A stretch of 64,000 nucleotides of DNA from Rhizorhabdus wittichii RW1 (GTDB taxonomy: Bacteria; Pseudomonadota; Alphaproteobacteria; Sphingomonadales; Sphingomonadaceae), in contig CP000699.1 in the NCBI GenBank assembly GCA_000016765.1, positions 1,550,001-1,614,000 on the forward strand, read 5' to 3'. Under the pieces are notes generated by a model. The model saw nothing but the letters and a program-made list of their open reading frames with translations, was not told the DNA's origin and did not search any database. Of the stretch, positions 8,300-16,463 are shown one piece after another. The position numbers were made by a program, and so were the translations under genes. Within the stretch, counting starts at the first letter, position 1. The number at the start of each line of letters is the position of its first letter.

Positions 8300-8491
8300 T
8301 CAGCGATCCTCGTCGAACTGGCGTATGATCGCCGCCAGCAAAGGCAATCCAAGGAAGAAGAACCAGAACGCCCAACCGGGAGGCCCTTTATCGACGCCGG
8401 GTGGCGGATCACCTGGAAAACAACTCGGCGCCCAATAGGAAAAATAGACCAGCACGAATACCCAAAACAAGGTCCAGCGAAGGGTCTTCAT
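8300..8491 (-). CDS. Small membrane protein, two TM segments
   Basis: Protein of 63 residues with two hydrophobic stretches (about residues 5-21 and 40-56) joined by a Pro/Gly-rich loop (PGDPPPGVDKGPPG). It begins MKTLRWTLFWVFVLVYF and has a GAAGG ribosome site. It lies 25 bases after its upstream neighbour and 32 before the lipoprotein gene, so the three are probably one operon. Function unknown. Confidence 0.55.
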   Translation of the reverse strand: MKTLRWTLFWVFVLVYFSYWAPSCFPGDPPPGVDKGPPGWAFWFFFLGLPLLAAIIRQFDEDR

Positions 8492-8516
8492 TTTTGATTG
8501 CCTTCAGCATCCAAAG

Positions 8517-9035
8517 TCATGGAACCGAGGTGTCGCTCGTCCCACTCGCTTTCGGGATCGGCCAGAAACTATTTCCTTCGTTCGGCAGATAGGAGGTCTC
8601 ACGCTTGCCAAACTTTGGATCGTCATCCGCACCACCATTATGCAGCCATGCCGGTGGCCCTTCATGGGGGAAATTAAAGGCTCGGATGAGCTTTTTCGTC
8701 TCGGTGTCGAAGCAAAGCGTCTGCGAACCGCTGATCCCCATGCCTCGCAACCCCACACAGGTTTCGTTCGGGAAATCGACTATACTCGGCCATGTATCGA
8801 GATAATAATCCTCATCGCTCATCGGAAACTGACTCTTCCTCGACAGCGTCACCGATCGCGATATTATGTCATTATCGTTGAGAAGGCCTTGTTTATATTC
8901 ATTACACAAAGACTCCTTCCGATGACGTCCATATAACTCGTAAAATTGCCAGATATTGCCGAACGCCAGACAGAGAGCGATGATAACGATCCATCGCTTC
9001 AATCCCCATGCCTCACCCTTCTTCGGGAAGATCAT
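8517..9035 (-). CDS. Membrane-anchored protein of unknown function
   Basis: Protein of 172 residues with one N-terminal membrane anchor (WIVIIALCLAFGNIWQFYEL, about residues 14-33) and a soluble C-terminal part containing several Cys (CNEYKQG, ETCVGLRG, SQTLCFDTETKK). AGGAAG precedes the ATG at 9035. It heads the three-gene operon 9035-7857 in the AT-richer block. The section FDTETKKLIRAFNFPHEGPP suggests a compact globular domain. No family recognised. Confidence 0.55.
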   Translation of the reverse strand: MIFPKKGEAWGLKRWIVIIALCLAFGNIWQFYELYGRHRKESLCNEYKQGLLNDNDIISRSVTLSRKSQFPMSDEDYYLDTWPSIVDFPNETCVGLRGMGISGSQTLCFDTETKKLIRAFNFPHEGPPAWLHNGGADDDPKFGKRETSYLPNEGNSFWPIPKASGTSDTSVP

Positions 9036-9127
9036 GCCGTCTTCCTATTCCCCCGCATCCGGCCCGGACATTCAGGCCGATCCGGGAAAATATCAAGAAC
9101 AAAATATAAACACCTGCGGATCGACCG

Positions 9128-9421
9128 CTACTCGGCAAGCGCCTCGATCGCCTCCGCCATCGCGACGTCGCGGTGCGACAGGCCGCCCGCGTCATGGGTG
9201 GTCAGCAGGATGTCGACCCGGTTCCAGACGTTCGACCATTCGGGATGATGGTCGTGTTTCTCGGCATAGAGCGCGACCCGGGTCATGAAGGCGAAGGCCG
9301 CGGAGAAATCGGGGAAGGTGAAGCTGCGGCTGATCGCGTCGCGGCCGTCGTCATAATCCCAGTCGGGCAGGGCATCGAGCGCGTCGGCGCGCTCCTCGTC
9401 GGTGAGGGGTTCGATCGACAT
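9128..9421 (-). CDS. phhB: 4a-hydroxytetrahydrobiopterin dehydratase
   Basis: Protein of 97 residues, the usual size of pterin-4a-carbinolamine dehydratase, which recycles the pterin cofactor of phenylalanine hydroxylase. The signature EKHDHHPEW (residues 54-62) and the later [20 protein letters not shown] block with the third His are both present. Divergent from a zincin gene. No phhA is in the window. Confidence 0.93.
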   Translation of the reverse strand: MSIEPLTDEERADALDALPDWDYDDGRDAISRSFTFPDFSAAFAFMTRVALYAEKHDHHPEWSNVWNRVDILLTTHDAGGLSHRDVAMAEAIEALAE

Positions 9422-9470
9422 GGCATCCTCCGCTGGCGCGATCCGTTTCTGCTCTTTATGTCGGCCGAAG

Positions 9471-9872
9471 ATGAACGAAGGTCAAACCCTGGCGCCCGGC
9501 GCCGACCGGATCGAGGCGATCGCGCGCGCGACGATCGCGAAGCTGCCGCCCGCCTTCGCCCGCCACCTGGGCGACGTCGTCCTGAAGATCGAGGAATTCG
9601 CCGACGACGCCACCCTCGACGAGATGGGGATCGAGAATCCGTTCGAGCTGACCGGCCTCTACACCGGCCTGCCGATCGGCGCGAAGTCGGTCGATCATTC
9701 GGGGACGATGCCCGACATGATCCACCTGTTCCGCCGCGCGATCCTCGACGAATGGGTCGAGACCGGCGTCACGCTGGAGGCGCTGGTCGCGCATGTCGTG
9801 ATCCACGAGATCGGTCATCATTTCGGCCTGTCCGACGCCGACATGCACGCGCTCGAGGAGATGGCCGGCTGA
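9471..9872 (+). CDS. Small metallopeptidase-like protein (zincin, DUF1025 type)
   Basis: Protein of 133 residues with [14 protein letters not shown] (HExxH at 112-116, then a downstream Asp), the pattern of the minimal zincin family that many proteobacteria keep near ccm or acetylglucosamine genes. A second conserved block is GLYTGLPIG. The ATG at 9471 gives a start just before the domain; a longer frame to 9402 overlaps the phhB start and is unlikely. Its TGA overlaps the ccmA start (TGATG). Confidence 0.78.
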   Translation: MNEGQTLAPGADRIEAIARATIAKLPPAFARHLGDVVLKIEEFADDATLDEMGIENPFELTGLYTGLPIGAKSVDHSGTMPDMIHLFRRAILDEWVETGVTLEALVAHVVIHEIGHHFGLSDADMHALEEMAG

Positions 9873-10456
9873 TGGCCGCACGGCTGGCGTTCGACCGGGT
9901 CGCCTGCCTGCGCGGCGACCGGCTGCTGTTCGAGGGGCTGAGCTTCGCCCTGGAAGCCGGCGGCGCGGCGCTGCTGACCGGCCCCAACGGCGCGGGCAAG
10001 TCGAGCCTGATGCGGATCGCGGCGGGCCTGCTCCCCGCCTCGGCCGGCGCGGTGGCGCGCGAGGGCGGAGTCGCCTTCGCTGGAGAGGCCGCCGCGCTCG
10101 ATCCGCGCCTGCCGCTGGCCCAGGCGCTCGGCTTCTGGGCGAAGCTCGACGGCGCCTCGCCGGCCGATGTCGACGCCGCGCTCGACCGGATGGCGATCGC
10201 CAATCTCGCGCCGGTGCCGGTCCGCCTGTTCTCGACCGGCCAGCGCAAGCGCGCCGCGATCGCCCGGGTGATCGCCGGCCGGGCGGCGATCTGGCTGCTC
10301 GACGAGCCCGGCAACGGCCTCGACGCCGCCTCGATCGGCCGGCTCGCCGAGGCGATGGCCGCGCACCGGGCGGCGGGCGGGATCGTCGTCGCCGCGACGC
10401 ACCAGCCGCTGGCGCTGCCCGGCGCGGTCGAGATCGCGTTGGGGATGCGGGCATGA
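9872..10456 (+). CDS. ccmA: Heme exporter ATP-binding protein CcmA
   Basis: Protein of 194 residues, a short single-domain ABC ATPase. Walker A is GPNGAGKSS (residues 37-45), the signature region is the CcmA-like FSTGQRKRAAIARV, and Walker B is IWLLDEPGNGLD. It works with CcmB in releasing heme-CcmE for cytochrome c maturation. It overlaps ccmB by four bases (ATGA). Confidence 0.9.
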   Translation: MAARLAFDRVACLRGDRLLFEGLSFALEAGGAALLTGPNGAGKSSLMRIAAGLLPASAGAVAREGGVAFAGEAAALDPRLPLAQALGFWAKLDGASPADVDAALDRMAIANLAPVPVRLFSTGQRKRAAIARVIAGRAAIWLLDEPGNGLDAASIGRLAEAMAAHRAAGGIVVAATHQPLALPGAVEIALGMRA

Positions 10457-11100
10457 GCGCCTGGGCCGCGATCGTCCTTCGCGACGTCCGCCTCGCCTAT
10501 CAGGGCGGCGGGGCGCTGCTGCCGCTGATCTTCTTCCTGCTGGTCGCGACGCTGTTCCCCTTCGCGGTCGGGCCGGACGGCGCGCTGCTGGCGAAGGTGG
10601 GCGGCGGTGCGCTGTGGATGGCGGCGCTGCTCGCGGCGCTGCTGCCGGTCGACCGGCTGGTCGCGCCCGACGCCGAGAGCGGCGTGCTCGACCAATATGC
10701 GGTGCGCGGCCTGTCGGACGAGGGCGTCGCCGCCGCCAAGATCGCCGCCCACTGGCTGGGCTTCGGCCCGCCGCTGATGATCGCCGCCCTGCCCGCCTCC
10801 GCGCTGCTCAAGCTCGACGGGGCGATGCTCGGCCGGCTGGAGCTGGGCCTCGCCATCGGCACCCCCGCGCTTGCCGCGCTGGGCGTGATGACGAGCGCGC
10901 TGACCCTCGGCCTGCGCGGCGCGGGGGCGCTGGCGGGGCTCGTCATGCTGCCGCTCGCGGTGCCGCTGCTGATCTTCGGCGCCGGCGCGCTGGGACCGGA
11001 CGGCATGGGCGCGCTCAAGCTGCTCGGCGCCACCGCGCTGGTCCTCACCGCGCTGGCGCCCTTCGCCGCCGGGGCGGCGCTGCGGGCAAGTCGGGACTAA
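10453..11100 (+). CDS. ccmB: Heme exporter membrane protein CcmB
   Basis: Protein of 215 residues with about six membrane helices and the CcmB landmarks LRDVRLAYQGGGALLPLIFF near the N-terminus and LLPVDRLVAPDAESGVLDQY (the conserved ExGxLDQ loop). It is the permease partner of CcmA in the inner membrane. The usual ccmC does not follow; a repeat region and convergent ptrB do. Cytochrome c maturation matters here because two PQQ enzymes in the window carry CxxCH domains. Confidence 0.9.
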   Translation: MSAWAAIVLRDVRLAYQGGGALLPLIFFLLVATLFPFAVGPDGALLAKVGGGALWMAALLAALLPVDRLVAPDAESGVLDQYAVRGLSDEGVAAAKIAAHWLGFGPPLMIAALPASALLKLDGAMLGRLELGLAIGTPALAALGVMTSALTLGLRGAGALAGLVMLPLAVPLLIFGAGALGPDGMGALKLLGATALVLTALAPFAAGAALRASRD

Positions 11101-11130
11101 GCCGGCCCGGGCGCCCACGGTGCTCATCAT

Positions 11131-11216
11131 GCTGAACTCGTTTCAGTATCCGAAGACGCAACGCTGCGCTTCTTGCTCCGACGTTGCGTTTCTGGATCCC
11201 GGATCAAATCCGGGAT
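11131..11216. repeat. Composite palindromic repeat region between convergent genes
   Basis: Holds three elements: GCTGAACTCGTTTCAGTATCC (11131-11151, described here as GCTGAA-ctcg-TTTCAG), related to the arms at 58324; ACGCAACG and CGTTGCGT as an inverted pair (11156, 11182); and a perfect stem ATCCCGGAT-CAA-ATCCGGGAT (11196-11216). It lies between ccmB and ptrB, which converge, and may act as a bidirectional terminator. Confidence 0.7.
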
Positions 11217-11225
11217 GACGAAAAG

Positions 11226-13319
11226 TCAGGCCCCCGCGCCGCCCATCTGCGTCAGCACGAACGCATAGGCCTCCGCATCCTCGCGCAGCGATTCATAGCG
11301 GCCCGACTTGCCGCCATGCCCCGCGCCCATGTTGATCTTGAGCAGCAGCAGATGGTCGTCGGTCTTGGTCGCGCGCAGCCGGGCCGCCCATTTGGCGGGC
11401 TCCCAATAGGTGACGCGCGGATCGTTGAGGCCGCCGGTGATCAGCATCGGCGGATAGGCTTTCGCCGCGACATTGTCATAGGGGCTGTAGCTGCGGATCA
11501 GCTCGAACGCCGCCGGGTCGGTGATCGGATTGCCCCATTCGGGCCATTCGCCCGGCGTCAGCGGCAGGCTTTCGTCCTGCATCGTGTTGAGCACGTCGAC
11601 GAAGGGCACGTCGGCGACCACCGCGCCCCATAGCTCGGGATCGGTGTTGGCGACCACGCCCATCAGTTCGCCGCCCGCCGAGCCGCCGTTGATCGCGATC
11701 TTGCCGGCGCTGGTGAAGCCCGCCGCGATCAGCCCCTTCGCCGCGTCGGAGAAATCGTGGAAGGTGTTCCAGCGCTGCTCGGCCTTGCCCTGCAGATACC
11801 AGTCATAGCCGAGGTCGTCGCCGCCGCGGATATGGGCGATCGCATAGGCCCAGCCGCGATCGACCATCGACAGCCGCACGGTCGAGAAGCCCGGCGGGAT
11901 CGCATGGCCATAGGCGCCATAGGCATAGAGGAACAACTTGCCCGACCCGTCCTTCGGGAAGCCCTTGCGATAGACCACCGACACCGGGATCGCCTTGCCG
12001 TCGCGCGCAGGGACCATCAGCCGCTCGGTCGCGTAGAGCGACGGATCATAGCCCGACGGGATCTCCTGCACCTTGAGCGTCGTCAGCGTCCGTGCGGCGG
12101 GATCATAGTCGAACACCGTCTGCGGCGTGACCATCGACGCATAGCTCAGCCGATAGGCGGCCGGGTCATATTCGGGGTTGCTGCCGAGGCCGGCAGTGTA
12201 GCTCGCCTCCGGAAAGGCGATGCGGTGCTCGGCGCCGTCATAGCCGCGCAGGCGGACCTGATCGAGCCCGTCGACCCGTTCGGTCAGCACCAGATGCCTG
12301 GCGAAGGCGGTCAGCCCGCGAATGTAGACGCGGTCCGAACCGGCGATCACCGTCTCCCACCGGCCCGGATCGGCCGGATCGGCGCGCGCCACGCGAAAGT
12401 TCACATGGTCGTCGTTGGTCAGGATCCAGAGCGACCCATGCGCGCTGTCGACCGTATATTCGCGCTTCACCTGCCGCGCGCTGACCAGCAGCGGCGCGGC
12501 GCCCGGATCGTCAGCGGGGACGAGGCGGACCTCGCTCGTCTGGTTGTCGCCGGTGGCGATGACGATCCAGCGCTCGTCCTGAGTCTTGCCGACGCCGACG
12601 TTGAAGCCGAGCTCCTCGGTCTCCTCGTACAGCGTCCGGTCGGTCGCCGGATCGGTGCCGAGGATGTGGAGCCGCGCGCGATAGGTGCGCCAATTGTCGT
12701 TGACCTCGGTGTAGGCGAGGCTGCGCGAGTCATTGCCCCAGGCGACCGCGCCGTTGGCGACCGTCGTGACCGTCTCGATGTCCTGCCCGGTGGCGAGGTC
12801 GCGGATGCGCAGCTCGAACCGCTCGGCGCCGCTGCGGTCGGCCGACCAGGCGGCGAGCCGGCCGTCGGGGCTGACGCTCAGCACCTGCAGGCGGAAATAG
12901 TCGACCGTCGCGGCCTCGGCCGGCTCGTCGAGGATCACCGTCCCGGTGGCATCGGCATCGGCATCGGCATCGGCGCCGCCGTCGGCGGGCTTGCGATACC
13001 AGAGGCGATATTGGCCGCCCGGCTTGTAGGCCCACCAGTAGAGCCAGTCGCCGTCCTTCCGGGGGACGCTGGCGTCGTCCTCCTTGAGGCGGCCCTTCAT
13101 CTCGGCGAACAGCGTCTCGACCAGCGCCGCGTGCGGCTGCATCGCCGCCTCGAAATAGGCGTTCTCCTCGCGCAGATAGGCGAGGACGTCGGGATCGTCG
13201 ACGGTCGGATATTTCGGGTCCTTGAGCCAGGCCCAGGGATCGTCGATCGTGCGGCCGTGGCGGCTATAGCTGTGCGGACGGCGGGCCGCGACGGGCGGCG
13301 CAGGCAGGTCGTGGGTCAT
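11226..13319 (-). CDS. ptrB: Oligopeptidase B-like S9 family serine peptidase
   Basis: Protein of 697 residues with the propeller plus alpha/beta-hydrolase layout of the prolyl oligopeptidase family. The nucleophile is Ser547 in INGGSAGGELMG, with GGLNDPRVTYWEPAKWAA (Asp region) and GAGHGGKSGRYE (His) after it. The opening DPWAWLKDPKYPT and HIRGGDDLGYDWY match oligopeptidase B. It cleaves short basic peptides in the cytoplasm. An Ala-Asp repeat (ADADADADA, near residue 117) from a GGCATC microsatellite is an oddity in a surface loop. Confidence 0.9.
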   Translation of the reverse strand: MTHDLPAPPVAARRPHSYSRHGRTIDDPWAWLKDPKYPTVDDPDVLAYLREENAYFEAAMQPHAALVETLFAEMKGRLKEDDASVPRKDGDWLYWWAYKPGGQYRLWYRKPADGGADADADADATGTVILDEPAEAATVDYFRLQVLSVSPDGRLAAWSADRSGAERFELRIRDLATGQDIETVTTVANGAVAWGNDSRSLAYTEVNDNWRTYRARLHILGTDPATDRTLYEETEELGFNVGVGKTQDERWIVIATGDNQTSEVRLVPADDPGAAPLLVSARQVKREYTVDSAHGSLWILTNDDHVNFRVARADPADPGRWETVIAGSDRVYIRGLTAFARHLVLTERVDGLDQVRLRGYDGAEHRIAFPEASYTAGLGSNPEYDPAAYRLSYASMVTPQTVFDYDPAARTLTTLKVQEIPSGYDPSLYATERLMVPARDGKAIPVSVVYRKGFPKDGSGKLFLYAYGAYGHAIPPGFSTVRLSMVDRGWAYAIAHIRGGDDLGYDWYLQGKAEQRWNTFHDFSDAAKGLIAAGFTSAGKIAINGGSAGGELMGVVANTDPELWGAVVADVPFVDVLNTMQDESLPLTPGEWPEWGNPITDPAAFELIRSYSPYDNVAAKAYPPMLITGGLNDPRVTYWEPAKWAARLRATKTDDHLLLLKINMGAGHGGKSGRYESLREDAEAYAFVLTQMGGAGA

Positions 13320-13358
13320 TTCCGGAACCTCGGGGATCAGGCGGGAAGCAGGCGGCGA

Positions 13359-13931
13359 TCAGGCGGGCAGCAGCGCCACGAGCAGCGCGCGTTCGGCCTC
13401 CTGCAGCTCCTGGAGCTGGCCCTGCGCCTCGGCGATCGCGGCCTCGCTGGCCGAATCGCCGGCATCGACCGCCGCCTCGCGCCGCCGGTCGAGCTCGGCG
13501 AGCGCGTCGGCGACCGGCAGGCGGGCGATATCGGCGTTGCTATAGGCCTGCTGCCCGGCGACCCAGGCCTCGCTGCCCTCGGGCGCGGAGCGGCCCGCTT
13601 CGATCGCGGCGCGCGCCTTCTCGACCTCGGCGCGGAACGCCGCGTCGGCGCTGCGCGCGCCGGCGACGATCTGGGCGATGTCGGCCGAGGGCGCCGGCGG
13701 CGCGGGCGTGGCCGGCGCCGCCGGGGGCACCGCCTCCGCCTGCATCACCTCCCGCTCGATCGGGCGCGGCACCAGCGACGGATAGCCGGTCCGCGTGTCG
13801 GCGCAGCCGGCCAGGCCCGCGAGCCCGACGAGGCCGGCGAGCCCCGCAAGGCCGATGCGACCGACGCGACCAGCGCGACCGACGGGGCCCGCGCCGAAGA
13901 TAGGAAAGGCAGGGAAAAGGCGGCTTTTCAT
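13359..13931 (-). CDS. Putative lipoprotein with coiled-coil tail
   Basis: Protein of 190 residues. The signal is unusual, made of Gly-Leu-Ala triplets (GLAGLAGLVGLAGLAG) ending at Cys43 in LAGCAD. A Pro/Ala linker follows (PPAAPATPAPPAPS) and then a helical, Glu/Ala-rich region that could form a coiled coil (AEVEKARAAIEAG, LQELQEAERALL). The ATG at 13931 is preferred over the TTG two codons earlier. It has no recognised family; similar small lipoproteins occur near oligopeptidase genes in this group. Confidence 0.55.
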   Translation of the reverse strand: MKSRLFPAFPIFGAGPVGRAGRVGRIGLAGLAGLVGLAGLAGCADTRTGYPSLVPRPIEREVMQAEAVPPAAPATPAPPAPSADIAQIVAGARSADAAFRAEVEKARAAIEAGRSAPEGSEAWVAGQQAYSNADIARLPVADALAELDRRREAAVDAGDSASEAAIAEAQGQLQELQEAERALLVALLPA

Positions 13932-13971
13932 GGTCAAGCTCTAGGCCCGCGATAAAATCTGCGCAACGGGG

Positions 13972-14000
13972 TTGCGTCCGGCGCGATCCCCGACTAGATG
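13972..14000 (+). promoter_or_regulatory. Promoter of tRNA-Arg
   Basis: TTGCGT (13972-13977), a 17-base spacer and TAGATG (13995-14000), ending 13 bases before the tRNA. Confidence 0.55.
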
Positions 14001-14013
14001 CCCCCCTCACAGC

Positions 14014-14090
14014 GCGCCCGTAGCTCAGCTGGATAGAGCATCAGACTACGAATCTGAGGGTCGGACGTTCGAATCGTTCCGGGCGCGCCA
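14014..14090 (+). tRNA. tRNA-Arg (anticodon ACG)
   Basis: A 77-base cloverleaf with a 7-bp acceptor stem GCGCCCG / CGGGCGC, discriminator G, encoded CCA, D-loop AGCTGGATAGA and T-loop TTCGAATC. The anticodon loop CTACGAA gives ACG, to be edited to ICG for CGU/CGC/CGA codons. The start of a large catabolic region lies just downstream. Confidence 0.96.
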
Positions 14091-14340
14091 ATTTTCCAAA
14101 AAGACCTAAGTCGAACCGTCACTCTAATCCGTTTCCTAGAAACGGTGTAGCGTTACGCGCCGTCGATGTTTTTTGGCTGCAGGGTTTTGCCGGCTCGCTT
14201 CGGCTAAAGCGGCCTGACGTTCCGCCGCACGATGACCCGATTTTTGAGATAAGCGGCGCATTCGACGGGCGGGAAGTGGTCGAGTCCCCCCCTGCCGCCT
14301 CAGGATCAGCGATGCACCGCTATAGCCCGGGACCGCACAC
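14091..14340. other. Noncoding stretch after tRNA-Arg
   Basis: No supported gene. It contains a perfect dyad CCGTTTC-CTA-GAAACGG (14129-14145) without a T-run. No integrase or repeat of the tRNA 3' end was seen, so a tRNA-targeted island is not shown. Confidence 0.5.
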
Positions 14341-15618
14341 CTAGAATTGCGTCACGACGGCGTCGAGGATTCGATAATCGTCGTCGACCATGAGCAGATA
14401 TTTCCATTTGTCGAAGGTGGTGCAGGGATGGGAACAGCCGAGCGCCATGAGGTCACCGACATCAATGGGGTGGTCCACCGGCAAGGTTATCCAGGCATGC
14501 TGATCGTTGAGGCCTGACACCGCCAGGCCATCGGATAGCGCCTCCGCCATCATGCTCCCGCGCCGGGCCCAGCCGACCGGTCGCGGCGGTTCGATGTCGT
14601 AGGAGATGTCGCGCTTGCCAATACCGACGATCACCCGGTTGGGCTCCGGCCGGGACAGCACGTGCCCCCACACTTCGATGGCCGGCTGGAAAGGGCGGCG
14701 AAATCCGATCGCGCCCCGCAAATCGGGATCACGTTGCGCGCGCGCGTACATGCCATGATCGTTGGTGATGTAGCAGCCGCTACGGAGCACGTAATCCGCA
14801 GGAAACGGCCATTTCGCCATCTCCTCGGCGACCTGTTCCAAAAAGGCCGATCCGCCGGCGGAAAAGATCAACCGCATGTCGCCGGGCAGTCCCGTCGATA
14901 TATGCGCGGCCGTACGTCGTACCAGGTCGAGCTGGCGTCTCACCCGTTCCGCGCCCGCCCGATCCAGCGAAACCACCCCTTCGAATGCCTCCACGCCGCG
15001 TAGCCGCAACTGGGGCAGAGCGTCGATCGCGGACATGAGCGCGATCGCCTCCTCCTCTGTCCGCACACCCCCGCGCGTGCCGGGCATGCCGATCTCGATG
15101 AGTACGTCGAGCGGCCTTTCCAGGCCGCGCGCAAGAGCCGCCTCCGCCAGCAGGCGCGCCCCTCGGCCGCTGTCGACCAACGAGAAGAACTCGAAGGCGG
15201 GATCGGCAGCCAGCTCATCGAGGACATAGGACAGGCCCGTCGGATCGACGAGCTGGTTGGCATAGAAGATCCGGTCGATGCCGGCCTGCCGATAGGTCTG
15301 CACATGGGCGACGGTGGCCGCCGTGAAGCCCCAGACGCCATCCTCTTCCTGCAACGCGAAGAGCTGCGGCGCCAGCGTCGTTTTGCCGTGTGGCGCCAGA
15401 TGCAGTGACGTGTCGCGAAGAAACTCCCGCATGGCGGCGCGATTGCCGTCGATCGCGCTGCGCTTGAGGATGCAGGCCGGGAACAGGACGTCACCGTCGA
15501 ACAATCCCCACCGGCCCTCCGCCATCGCCGAAGCGGGCCTGCCGATCGAGGCGGCGGGAACGCCCTTCGTACCGACGGGGATCGGCGCCGAGACGAACGG
15601 CTCGGTCCTCACCGCCAT
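14341..15618 (-). CDS. PLP enzyme of the D-threonine aldolase / D-serine dehydratase (DSD1) fold
   Basis: Protein of 425 residues with an alanine-racemase-like N-terminal barrel. The cofactor Lys79 sits in LAPHGKTTLAPQLFALQ, and the C-terminal metal-binding pair His-x-Cys appears in GCSHPCTTFDKWK. Members act on D-threonine, D-serine or D-3-hydroxyaspartate, cleaving or dehydrating D-beta-hydroxy amino acids. It is the last gene of the five-gene operon starting at 20390, together with a DadA-like oxidase and an M81 peptidase. Which D-amino acid it uses cannot be read from the sequence. Confidence 0.82.
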   Translation of the reverse strand: MAVRTEPFVSAPIPVGTKGVPAASIGRPASAMAEGRWGLFDGDVLFPACILKRSAIDGNRAAMREFLRDTSLHLAPHGKTTLAPQLFALQEEDGVWGFTAATVAHVQTYRQAGIDRIFYANQLVDPTGLSYVLDELAADPAFEFFSLVDSGRGARLLAEAALARGLERPLDVLIEIGMPGTRGGVRTEEEAIALMSAIDALPQLRLRGVEAFEGVVSLDRAGAERVRRQLDLVRRTAAHISTGLPGDMRLIFSAGGSAFLEQVAEEMAKWPFPADYVLRSGCYITNDHGMYARAQRDPDLRGAIGFRRPFQPAIEVWGHVLSRPEPNRVIVGIGKRDISYDIEPPRPVGWARRGSMMAEALSDGLAVSGLNDQHAWITLPVDHPIDVGDLMALGCSHPCTTFDKWKYLLMVDDDYRILDAVVTQF

Positions 15619-15654
15619 GAAGCACCTGCCTCCCGCAGGGCGCCGATCGAACGA

Positions 15655-16419
15655 CTATTGGGCATAAACGGCGCCTCCATTGACGTAGAGCGTGGTGGTA
15701 TTGACCCATCGCGCCTCGTCGGAGGCAAGGAAGACGGCTGCATCGGCCACCTCCTCGGGCTCTCCGGGCCGGGTGAAGGGGGTGGGCGCGCCCATGATCG
15801 GCGCCGATCCGACCGGGCCGACGTCGAGACCGGCGATGCGGTCGGTACGGGTCAGCCCCGGCGCCAGCGACACCGAACGAACGCCGCGCGGGGCGACTTC
15901 CCGCGACAGCGCGCGGGCCATTTGCTCGATCGCAAGCTTGATCGACGCGTAGAGGCAATGCTGGGGGACCGCTACCCGCGTGGTTCCCGAAGAGATGCAG
16001 ATGATGGCGCCGCCATCCCGCACGCGCCGGCCGGCCTCCTGCAAGGCGATGATATAGCCTTTGAGGACCGCGAGCTGCTGGTCGATATCGGCTTCGCTCA
16101 ATTCGGTGGGCTTGCCTTCCCCCCAGCCGGGATGGGCATTGTTGACGACGATATCGAGCCCGTCGAACACCGTGCCGGCTTGTGCGAACAGCCGTCGCAA
16201 TGCGGCTGGATCGGCGCTGTCGGCCTGGATCGCCACGGCATCGCTGCCCAGCGCCTTGATCCTGTCGACGACCGCCTCGGCCGCCGCCTGGTCGGCGACG
16301 TAGTTGACGATCACGCGGGCCCCTTCGCGGCCATAGGCCTCGGCAATGGCCCGCCCGATCCCGCGCGACGCGCCGGTGACGAGGGCCACCTTCCCGGCCA
16401 GTCGACCTGCTGACGTCAT
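15655..16419 (-). CDS. SDR family NAD(P)-dependent oxidoreductase
   Basis: Protein of 254 residues with the Rossmann motif VTGASRGIGRAIAEA, NNAHPG in place of the common NNAG, catalytic Ser in ICISSGTT and YASIK (Tyr-x3-Lys). The C-terminal block FLASDEARWVNTTTLYVNGG is family-typical. The start at 16419 has GGGAGAG nine bases upstream. It is the fourth gene of the operon, 44 bases after the MFS gene and 36 before the PLP enzyme, suggesting oxidation of a hydroxyl on the same substrate. Confidence 0.88.
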   Translation of the reverse strand: MTSAGRLAGKVALVTGASRGIGRAIAEAYGREGARVIVNYVADQAAAEAVVDRIKALGSDAVAIQADSADPAALRRLFAQAGTVFDGLDIVVNNAHPGWGEGKPTELSEADIDQQLAVLKGYIIALQEAGRRVRDGGAIICISSGTTRVAVPQHCLYASIKLAIEQMARALSREVAPRGVRSVSLAPGLTRTDRIAGLDVGPVGSAPIMGAPTPFTRPGEPEEVADAAVFLASDEARWVNTTTLYVNGGAVYAQ

Positions 16420-16463
16420 CCTCGTCTCTCCCTGATCACGTCCATGATTCACGATGCGCGGCG

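Noticed and set aside
11757-13955. 732-codon open frame antisense to oligopeptidase B
   Set aside because: Same cause; the catalytic Ser, Asp and His of the peptidase are on the minus strand and in order.
14091-14340. Integration site or mobile element after tRNA-Arg
   Set aside because: No integrase, transposase or terminal repeats were seen; only a short dyad.
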